Assembly: GCA_030068145.1 (NCBI GenBank)
Contig: JAPJBO010000892.1
Coordinates: forward strand, 29,618 to 93,617
Reading direction: 5' to 3'
Source of the DNA: Diplonema papillatum
Lineage: Eukaryota; Euglenozoa; Diplonemea; Diplonemida; Diplonemidae
Length of the DNA: 64,000 nt
Below the pieces are notes generated by a model. The model was not told where the DNA came from, did not search any database, and saw only the letters and a program-made list of their open reading frames with translations. A program made the translations under genes and the position numbers. Below, piece after piece: positions 52,428 to 61,197 of the stretch. Each line of letters starts with the position of its first letter. Position 1 is the stretch's first letter.

Positions 52428-54770
52428 TGTATAATAATACTGGGAATCACTGCGCGCAAAAGAGAGGTCGGTCTCGTCTATAGATTCGTTGTTTTAAAAC
52501 CACCACATGCGCCGGCAAGAGGTCTGAAGCAACCATCCCCTGCCGCAGCCCCAATCAAAAACTACGCCATTGCCGAGCAAAAGCATTCGGTCAGCCCCGA
52601 ATCAAAAGGGGGTCAAATCCAAATAAAGCAATCAACCTGCGTTTTTCCACAGCGATCGTCCTGCTCCCAGACGCTGGTGTTGGCTTCAGAGAACAGGCAC
52701 CCGACCGCACGCCCACCAGTTTTATGTGCAGACAGAACACTGGAGGGAGGTACGCCGGCATTCGCGTGGAGAGAGAGTGGTGGAGTTTATGCATGGGCAA
52801 GGCACCTCTGTACGCCGTAACGGATTACATCCGCGCTGGAAAAAGGAAGACTGTCAAACTTTGCAATTTTGCTCTTCTTCTTACCATCGGGGGTTTGCGT
52901 TGGGGGTCGAGTGGTGGGCTGATTCAGGATCGCAGACACAAAGATTACGGTAGCCAGGGTTCGTGTTGGAGCTGTCCACAACGGCACAAAATATTTCACC
53001 ACACACCGGAACTGGGTGCAAGAAGCGCAAAAATCGACTGTTAAACGAACTTGTACTCGTTGTGATCGTACTCGGCGTCAAATAGCCGTTCTCTGCTTTC
53101 CGTTTCTGCTTGTTCTGAAGCCTGAGGCAGGCGCACACAGGGGACAGCTCGCGGGAAGATAGCACCCATACCTGCGTCCCGTATTGGTAACGCGGTCAAC
53201 GCGGGCCACCTAGGGGACTACATTAGGGTTATTCTTATATTCTGGCCAGGATCGCTTGCTAGCCAAGGTTTGCACTCGGGGCCAGAAGTGTATTTTAAGC
53301 GGAACGTGCCTTCACCGCCACGAGAAATATTTTCGTCCCCCTGCGCGAAAAAAAAAAAAATCTTTTTCTAGTGGGGCGACCGGATACTCCTCGGAGAGAT
53401 GGTCCCTGCACTCTAACTCGTCTCTCTCTCTCTCCCTCTCTTTTTGTGTTTCCGGCGATATTCGCTCAGTCAGTTGCCTGTGACGGCGTTCATTGAGTTG
53501 TTTGAATTAGTTCACTTACAGTAGCTGCTGATCTGCTGCGATGGTCTGCGGTTTCCAAAGCGGAGCGATGGCGGAGCTGCGGACGAGTGCGGGGGAGGCT
53601 GATTTGATCCATGGTTTGCGCGAACTTCTGTTGCATAAGGATGATGCAGGTTGGGAGGTGTGCTGATTCCTGAGGGAGTTGAGGGAATGGTGATTGGGTC
53701 GGAGCGTATGGGGCTAAGAAACGGTTGCTTGGCCAGGAGAGGGGTTTGAAAGCGGGGGGTTTATCTGCTGCTGATCTGCTGCGGTGGACTGCGAGTGACA
53801 GAGCGTAGCGATGGCGGAGCTGAGGGGATGTTTGCAGGCTGGTGCACGGGAGAGTTGGTGATGATGATGTGCAGGATGTCCGCTGATAGCGGGGAGTTTC
53901 GAGGAGGATTCTTGACGCGCAAGGGTGTTGGGGGAAGTTGGGTACCGCGAGAGTAGTTTTTTTTTTTTCCAGCAGATTTTTAGCCGCTGCACCAGATCCG
54001 GTAGAAAGAGAAGCGATCGTTTTATTTCTTCTTTTTTTTCACCACGGGTTCGGTCCTCAAACGGTGAGATGGAAGCCCCCCCGGCTGTCATTTGGGGAAG
54101 CAAGCGAAACAAACAACTCCCGCCATGTAGAGAAAACCCTCGCAAAGGAATCAACCACCTCCGGGACCGCTACTTGCTGTCGTTGGGCGAAAAAAGAAGT
54201 CCATCGTCGCCCGTACACCAATTCCAAGCGAACATTTCACTCTACAACAAGCACACTTGCGGTTTCAAACGAGCCTCAAAACGTCGAATGGCGCCGATTT
54301 GCACGCCCACACGGGGTGGTTACAAAACACAAAATTACCAATACCCCGCCTCAACCGGCGACTTCTTAAAGCTCGAAACAGTCCAAAGAAAACACCGAAA
54401 ATAACACGAGACACGTGTCGGTCGTGGTAACACGACCGCCACCTACTGCGACACCATGCACAGAAGGCCTCCCGTATGTAAGGTACGTGGAGAATGGCCG
54501 AAACCACAAACGAACGGCAACAAAAGCACTCACCGGCACCGTACGTGTATCTACCGAATTTATCAACACGACGCGAATGGAAGTTTGTTCAATAAGCCAC
54601 ACGATCACCCGGAAACTCTAACCCGGAGTTTGAAGTGAACTTCACTCTAGAAATACATAACGTAGTTGTTACCTAGGGCGACGTGTGTAATTCTCACCCC
54701 CCATGTGACGTTCGAAACTGGCGCCCCTCTGCGATTCTTGCGATTTGGGGGGTGGCAATCGCACACGTCA
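52428..54770. other. No gene supported
   Basis: Includes a duplicated GCTGATCTGCTGCG(A/G)TGG(T/A)CTGCG...GAGCG(A/T)AGCGATGGCGGAGCTG block (about 53526-53580 and 53768-53822), the TC-tailed repeat and a copy of the CTTGCTGTCGTT family (54115-54196). No coding evidence. Confidence 0.4.
53372..53442 (+). repeat. TC-tailed short dispersed repeat, copy 3 of 3
   Basis: GGGGCGACCGGATACTCCTC, GGAGAGATGGTCCCTGCACT and a TCTCTCTCTCTCCCTC tail. Confidence 0.8.
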
Positions 54771-55537
54771 CCCTAGGCATAGTGGTCAAACGATTCGTAT
54801 TCTCGCATATTATCGTCGGACTCAAATGAGTACCACACTTTGCCAGCTTTTCGCTACATGCCTCCAGAAGAGTCACTTTTTCCGCGCTTTCGTTGTGGTG
54901 CAACCCTTGTCGGTCCTGTTGCTGGAAGTTACTTACGAGTTCATAATTCGAAAAGGAATCGGAATCTTCGCTTTCTCGTTTGCGCCGGCAGGCACGCCGA
55001 GATGCGGAGGACGCGAGTAGTCGGGAAGAGCCGGCGGGAGGGCGGCATATTATCGCATTTGGGATTTTGGCACCAATTATCGCATTTTCATTCGCATTGT
55101 TGCACGATTAAACCTGGGCAATACAGCAGTATGGACTATCGCATATTATCGCACGCCGATTGTATGCGATACTAACGAATCGAAGCCTCGGCCGTGGGAG
55201 ATAAGGGGGTACCCAAAGGGCAAAACCTACCCTACCTAGGGAGTCCCCTTGGAGGCTGGTGTGAAACGAGGGTTTGCCGGAGACACACCCGAAAAGCAGA
55301 TGGGCAACAACCAAAGCATGTGTGTGTGCGCGTGCACCGGCAGGCGCGCCACCCGCTCTTTTTGTTTTAGCACCCGTAGGATATACTCGAATGATGGGCG
55401 GCGTGAGATTAGTTCGTGCGATAGCATTTACACGCTAGTGCCAACAGCCGGGTTGCTTCAGGATTGCGGACACGAAGATTCTAACATGTGTCGGTAATTA
55501 TTATCGCATGCGAATCGTTTGACCACCATGCCTAGGT
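54672..55537. mobile_element. MITE with ~40-bp inverted ends, next to a small hairpin
   Basis: The left end CCTAGGCATAGTGGTCAAAC plus GATTCG (54772-54797) matches the complement of 55510-55536 with one or two changes; ATTATCGCAT-type repeats follow inside each end. Immediately left, 54672-54779 forms its own hairpin (CCTAGGGCGACGTGTG against CACACGTCACCCTAGG). The inner sequence has no transposase. Confidence 0.75.
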
Positions 55538-57227
55538 GCCGGCACAATCATGTACCGGAAAATAAGACGTACCCGAAAAAGGATGTACCCGCGGACTCCG
55601 GGGGAATTTTTGTGACTTTTTTCGGTACGTCTTTTGTACAAATACGGTGCATGAAAGTACTGCCCCGAAGACGTGCGTGTAAGTGTTTCGGAAAAACGCA
55701 ACCCCTGGCCGAACACTTGCTCAACGAATGCGGCCTCGACCCCTTCCCTTGCGAGTGTTCCCGCGACCCCTAAATCGTGATCATTCAACCTTAAAAAACC
55801 ATGTTCCCGAGAACAGCCTTGGTTACTTAACCATATCATACGATGTATATGGTTAAGTAATCCGACGGAGCATCCGACGGAATCCGCGCAGATCTCTTAG
55901 TTTTCTCTGACACTCGATTCGTTTGAATGCAAAGCGCTGCTCCGTTTTGCTGCGGGGATGAGACGACAACCACCACTACGCCGACAGCACTCACACAGAC
56001 ACTCTGCAGGCTATCGTCACAGATTGTTGTAGCATAACGAGTTCAAACTACTACTACTACTCCGACAGCACTCACACGGACTCCAGGCGGATAGCGGTAA
56101 GACGAACCTGCGCGGAGCAGTATTTGAGCGGGGGGTCACACACTCACGTTATATGCGGCATCTGAGGCTGAATTTTTACTCACCGAGTTGGACACTACTA
56201 ACAACACTCTGGAGATCTGGAGACTAAAAACAGTCTAAAGTGCTTGCAGCCAGTGAACGTTGGCGCTTGGCAAACGTGGTCACTCTGTGTACGTGGGTTT
56301 TGACGCTCACGCTTACGACGGTCCGCACCCTGTCCGTTTTGGGTGCTGGCGCTGCAAGAAACTCTTCTTCGACGGCGGGGCAAAGGGGTTAAGCTTGTGC
56401 ACTCACACCAGACGCTTCTCGATGCGAGACTCTGGAATGCATGCCACGCCAAGCATCCACCACGTCAGCTTTTGTCAGTTCACGCCAATACCGTAGCCAG
56501 CTGGGCAGCGTCATCAACGTTTGCCGTCTCGTTTGCTTTACGAACGGTAAACGCTCACGCTTTCTTTGGTCCGCACCCTTACCTCTCGGGTGCTGCTGCA
56601 AGAAACCTCTCTTCGACAGCCGTCGAACTGCCGCAGGCTCCCTCCAGACGCTTCGTTCGGGACGCTGGAGTGCATGTCACGCCAAACTGTGAACCGCGTC
56701 AGCTTTGCTGCTAAGGCCAGAACTACAGGCTGTCGTTGGGGAAGAGAGAACGTCAGTGAAAGCTTCCCAGCCCCCACCACATAGCACGCACAAAGCTGAA
56801 CCTCACGAACAAAACAAGAGGGCCGAGGGCGGTATTCACCTCCGGGGGGGCCAAGCCGGTCGACCAACTGCATTTTTTGTTAGCATGCTCTTCAGACGAG
56901 TTTGTTCGCCCTTGTTACCACATCGGTAGCCATTGGCCTCGGCGTGGGTGTCGCACAAGGAGTAGAATACACACGTTTCCTTGTCGTCGGCTTTCGGCTC
57001 ACTCAACAGCGGCAACGTCCTTCCACCTCACGGTAGGAAGATCAATGTCGTCGCGTGATGAACGGCAGGGCGACCCTGCTTTTTTGCGCGCACTTCCTTC
57101 GACCTGTTTTCAGTGTAAGTTCTTTTTTCCCGTTTTCACATTTCTTCATCAAACGGGTGCGGGGATAGTACGCTGTCGATCGGTTTATTTTATTTTATTT
57201 AAGTTCTTGATTGATCCCCCAACCGCC
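55538..57227. other. No gene supported
   Basis: Contains a small inverted pair at about 55828-55860 (TTACTTAACCATAT against ATATGGTTAAGTAA) and degenerate duplications (TTCGACGGC, GCTGGCGCTGCAAGAAAC against GTGCTGCTGCAAGAAAC; about 56340 and 56590). No coding evidence. Confidence 0.4.
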
Positions 57228-57590
57228 AGCATCGTGTACTTGATGCGACGCGGAACCAGGGCTGACAGCACCGCCCGGCGAATAGAGGGCCACAAAAGTG
57301 GCAAATCGACCGGTCGGGGGGTGCTTAGCAGCCAATGGCCTGATGGCTGAGTGCACACCTAAGCAGGGTTGCATCCTCGTGTTGTAGCCGTGTTGTGTAT
57401 AAGGCTTCGTGGGGGCCTGGTCAACCACCTCATCACAATAGGCGCAAACCTTTCTCGACAGTGATTGGACAGTCGGGATGCCGGGGGCGGGTCTCCATGA
57501 AGAAGAGAATTGTAAAGCAAGACCTTCCCCCTGCGCCTGCTGTCTCCGGCTTCGGCAGACGACGCATACTACTACTACACAACTACTTTA
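57228..57590 (+). repeat. ~360-bp dispersed repeat with TAC-rich tail, copy 2
   Basis: Second copy of the 48468-48829 family, with a short insertion (GTCGGGGGGT) near the first third and a shorter TACTACTAC tail. Confidence 0.9.
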
Positions 57591-58454
57591 GTTCTTGACA
57601 CCTTCGCATTCGTTAGACACACGCACGCACGGAGATCAGCACTCGGAACGCTGAAAAGTCTCAACAACCCGCCTTTGGGGTAAGTCCGCGGCGGTGGAAG
57701 TTGACACCAGTCTTCCTGTCCATACTGTCTCTTCCCTCCCACCCGTCTCTTGTACTTTCATTTCCGGTGCTGCAACCTCATGTCCGCTACGCTTGCTGTG
57801 GTGCTTACTTTGCAGATTGCCACAGGAAAAAGAAGACACCCCGGTACGTTCTATTGAGTCGCAGTCAACAAGTTGGGATGACTCGTAGTGTGGTCGTCCG
57901 TTCACCTGACGAGCCAGACTCACATCGCTGCCCTGTATGTAGGTGCCCAGACATCGCGCTCAAGGAGGACCGGAGCACAGTAGTACAGATAGGGGCACGG
58001 TGCTGAGTACACACCATTTCAAGCACATTCTTGCACCTCCGGATGCATGACAGGCAACGTTCTGCCTAAGCATTGAACTAAGAATCTCCCCCATCCCCTT
58101 CCAACCCTTTCACGTATTCCCGTCTTTCCCGCTCCCTTTGTTTGCCGCACATGTTTTCCATGTTTGCTCTCCTGCCTCTTCCATGGGTCTATGATTATTC
58201 ATTACATATACCGGCTGGCGTGTATGAGGACGACAATTCGACGGTGGAAGTTCATCAAAAGAGGAAGCCTCGCACGAAATTGAAGGGCTTATCAAGCTTG
58301 GAAATGGTCATCCAAGCTCATACAAATTCCCCCAAGTCAACCCGGAATCCAGGCAACTGGCAGCAGGACTGTGCCCACGTCTATCAGAAGTCGGAGTTCC
58401 CGGGCATTGACCCCCTGGCAACATCGCCCTGGCTCTCTTTCTCTCCAACACATA
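57591..58454. other. No gene supported; one dispersed repeat copy
   Basis: 57913-58045 belongs to the AAGCACRTTCTTGCA family. A frame at 58142-58489 shows no domain, and its end lies inside the neighbouring MITE. Confidence 0.4.
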
Positions 58455-58840
58455 CCGTAAATGGGTTTATTAGTGAAGGGCTATATTAGTGAAGGGTTTT
58501 ATTGGTGAACGGTCAATTAGTGAAGTTTTCAGCTCAGAATAAATGAATGAGTGAATATTTGATCGTTCACCGATTAAAACGGGCTTCTGAGTGCACTTGG
58601 CGGACTGAGGGGCAGCATCGCGGGTGCTGCGCTGCGACGCTGCCCTGGAATCCTTCACAACCACTTGGGTGTGTAGGAATGAGAGAAGACGACAAGAAAC
58701 TGCAACGGAGTGACTGGGAAAGGTAGCACGAAGGCGCTGCGGAACCCCGTTTTTGTTACTGAATGGTCAAATTAGTGAAGTTTTTGGCTGATTTCGGGGC
58801 CAGTGAACATTCGACCCTTCACTTATACACCCAGTTACGG
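58455..58840. mobile_element. Tc1/mariner-like MITE with TA duplication
   Basis: The 386-bp element has 26-bp inverted ends, CCGTAAATGGGTTTATTAGT plus GAAGGG on the left and the complement of CCGTAACTGGGTGTATAAGT plus GAAGGG on the right. It is flanked by TA at 58453-58454 and 58841-58842. Internal GTGAA-type repeats (ATTAGTGAAG) are also partly inverted. TA duplications are the hallmark of Tc1/mariner transposases; the element encodes none, so it is non-autonomous. Confidence 0.85.
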
Positions 58841-58955
58841 TAGGTTGCAGGCCCTGGGACTTCTGAGGCGTGGCTACCCCCGCCCTGTCTCTACCAGGGA
58901 GCTGCCCCTAATCTAGTCTGAAAAAGCCGGCGCGGTTGCCGTTTTGTAAGAACAC

Positions 58956-59303
58956 ATGCAAGTAGTAGCAGGAGCGTGCAGAGGGTCGCAACCGAAGAAG
59001 GCCCCGGTGGACGCGGTGAACACATCACGCCCCGGCGAGATATGCACGCTACACAGGAAGCCCCGATGTAAGGAATGTGCGAAAAAGCGCTTACCAGCGG
59101 AGACGAGTTGCCGGTATAAACAACACCACCACGAACGAGATGGCCTAAGGCCGCGGATGCTATACTGCTCGATCCACAGACTGGGGCGCTGCGGCGAGTG
59201 CGAAGCTGACAACGAAGGGATCGCGAGGTGCTGTTCAAGGCACCACCCTCAGTTGAACACGAATCCCCACTCGCAACCTGCCAGAGCTTCGGCGGTTACT
59301 TGA
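58956..59303 (+). CDS. Small zinc-binding protein with a duplicated Cys/His module
   Basis: The ORF encodes 115 aa from ATG 58956 to TGA 59301. It contains two copies of C-x2-H-x4-C-x2-C: residues 30-41 (CTLHRKPRCKEC) and 71-82 (CSIHRLGRCGEC). Each is followed 9-10 residues later by C-x4-H (C52/H57 and C92/H97). Each module thus offers six metal ligands with conserved spacing, which points to selection. The protein is otherwise basic, fitting nucleic-acid binding. I do not recognise an exact family; it differs from the CCHC retroviral knuckle. Its position just upstream of ORF1 suggests it is part of the retrotransposon, perhaps an RNA-binding or nucleocapsid-like accessory protein, but it could be an unrelated small gene. 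Confidence 0.5.
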   Translation: MQVVAGACRGSQPKKAPVDAVNTSRPGEICTLHRKPRCKECAKKRLPAETSCRYKQHHHERDGLRPRMLYCSIHRLGRCGECEADNEGIARCCSRHHPQLNTNPHSQPARASAVT

Positions 59304-59436
59304 AACTGAAGGAGCCGTGGTCGCCTCTCGCACAGGAAGGCACCACGTGAAAACAGGTCTACAACACACACACACACACACAGGGGGAATTGAGAGGGAA
59401 CACGAAAGCCAAAAATATACCGAAGACAACAATATA

Positions 59437-60924
59437 ATGGCAGGGTCCGGCGGCCTCCACGCGGCTCCCCCGGTCAATGGTGCGAGCACCAGCCAACAGC
59501 CGGACCCAACCCTCCCCACAATCACACTCGTGAGGAGAACGATGTCGCTGTACGACATCAAAGCGCTGCCGGAAGGAACCAGGAGGGAGGCAGCAACGTC
59601 CCTCCTGCAGCAGCTCCCTTGGGATGCCGAGGTCGTAGCACTGCCCCGGAATGGGCGTGTATTAGTGGTGCGAGCAGCCGGAGCTCCGCCGGCCACGGAG
59701 TTCAAGCTGCGCGAGGGTGGGACGTGCACCATCAGACCGTCACCACCACCCATCAGCCGAGTCCCAGACCCCACCGCGAGGAACAAGCGGGAGAAGTACA
59801 CCAAGAAAGAGTTCTTGGACTTCTGCGGGCGAGAGGAAGGGGTACGCAGGTGGGAGAGAGGGCTGCAGTTGGAGCGCGAGTGGCGGGAACAGAAAGGAGA
59901 GAGAACAACGGCCGCACCCATCAGGGCGAATACAACGTGGGTAGACGGGAACCAGACGCCCGCGTCAGCTTCGGCGCCGGCGTCGGTCGCAGCGGCACGG
60001 GCAGCACCAGAAGCAACGTCAGCACCGGCACCAGCGACGGCAACGGTTCCAGTACCCGGACAGGCAGCTGCGTCGCCACCACGGGCGACACAGCTAGCTC
60101 ACTTGAAGAAGGAACTTGCCGAGATGGAGCGACGCCTGACCGAAAGAGTGGACCGCCGACTGGAAGAGGCGATCGTACACCACGCAGAAACACTGGGAAC
60201 AACACAAACTGCGTTCCTTACTGATCTTCAAAAGCTAATCGGCCAGCAACACGAGCAGCAACAGAAGCAACAACAGGAGCAAACGACGCGCCAGCAACGG
60301 TGGATGGCCGAGCAGGAGCAGCGTCAGGAACGCCAGCAGCAGTTGCAACATGAGATGCTACAACAATTGGTGCACCTGCAGCGGGAAAGCCGAAGCGAAC
60401 AGGAGCAGCAACGCGTCCGGGAGCAGGATCTGCAGGGACGACAGGAGCAGCTGGTCACGGCAGAGGAGCAGGAGCGAGGACGGGTGCAACAGGAGCAGCA
60501 GGAACAGTGGGATAAGCACGAGCAGCAACACGTCCGGGAGCTGCAGAAACGACAGCAGCGTGACACGAACCAGCCGCGGCCTAAGGTCGCAACGAAGCGG
60601 GAGGCATCCCGATCAGCAGAGGGAACGCCAGCCAAGGCAAAGCTGCGCCTGGCGCAGGACTCTGAGGACAGCAGCGAGAGCCCGAGCGTCGTGGATTGGG
60701 CAACTGACGGGAGCGACAGTGAGGGCGCACCGCCATCGACCCCATCCTCATGTAGGGGCGGCCGGTGGGAAGTGGGGGACATGGTGGAGGCGCAGCACAC
60801 AGACGACAGGTGGTACGAAGCCGCCCTCAAGGGGCAGGCGGCAGACGGCACATGGACGGTGGCGTACTCGAACGGCGTCACGCAGGGGGGGCGACTACCG
60901 GAGCAAATGCGCCAAAAGATATGA
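59437..60924 (+). CDS. Retrotransposon ORF1: coiled coil plus Tudor-like tail
   Basis: The ORF encodes 495 aa from the first in-frame ATG at 59437 to TGA 60922-60924. Residues about 25-150 form a globular, charged N-terminal region (TMSLYDIKALPEGTRREAAT, YTKKEFLDFCGREEGVRRWE). An Ala/Pro linker follows. Residues about 223-380 are a long Gln/Glu/Arg-rich coiled coil (EQQRVREQDLQGRQEQL), as in LINE ORF1 proteins, which trimerise and coat the RNA. An acidic spacer (QDSEDSSESPS) leads to residues about 440-490, which read like a Tudor/Agenet barrel: WEVGDMVEAQHTDDRWYEA followed by GTWTVAYSNG. Tudor domains bind methylated Lys/Arg, so it might guide the element to chromatin. ORF1 is in the same frame as ORF2 and separated from it only by the TGA. 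Confidence 0.75.
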   Translation: MAGSGGLHAAPPVNGASTSQQPDPTLPTITLVRRTMSLYDIKALPEGTRREAATSLLQQLPWDAEVVALPRNGRVLVVRAAGAPPATEFKLREGGTCTIRPSPPPISRVPDPTARNKREKYTKKEFLDFCGREEGVRRWERGLQLEREWREQKGERTTAAPIRANTTWVDGNQTPASASAPASVAAARAAPEATSAPAPATATVPVPGQAAASPPRATQLAHLKKELAEMERRLTERVDRRLEEAIVHHAETLGTTQTAFLTDLQKLIGQQHEQQQKQQQEQTTRQQRWMAEQEQRQERQQQLQHEMLQQLVHLQRESRSEQEQQRVREQDLQGRQEQLVTAEEQERGRVQQEQQEQWDKHEQQHVRELQKRQQRDTNQPRPKVATKREASRSAEGTPAKAKLRLAQDSEDSSESPSVVDWATDGSDSEGAPPSTPSSCRGGRWEVGDMVEAQHTDDRWYEAALKGQAADGTWTVAYSNGVTQGGRLPEQMRQKI

Positions 60925-60972
60925 CTGCCGGTAACTTTTGCAAAGCTAGCTTCCGGGACCGCCCCCGTAGTA

Positions 60973-61062
60973 TCATCATCGCCCTCATCATCATCACGAT
61001 CACCATCACCATCACCACCTCCATCATCAACGTCGTCTTCAATTTCATCAGTTTCATCAATC
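60973..61062 (+). repeat. ATC/CAT-type microsatellite between ORF1 and ORF2
   Basis: An imperfect (ATC)n tract. In the shared ORF1/ORF2 frame it reads as Ser/Pro codons (TCA, CCA) without a stop, so it would act as a flexible linker if the TGA were read through. Confidence 0.85.
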
Positions 61063-61197
61063 AACATCAGCGGCGACAACAGCTCCAACACCTACGCTAC
61101 CGGAGGGACGCGTGTTTATGTTTTTGTAAAAACATGGCAAGCTGCCAGGTATAGGCACCCAGCAGAGACCCGTGGTAGAAAGTGCAGTAGAGCATGG

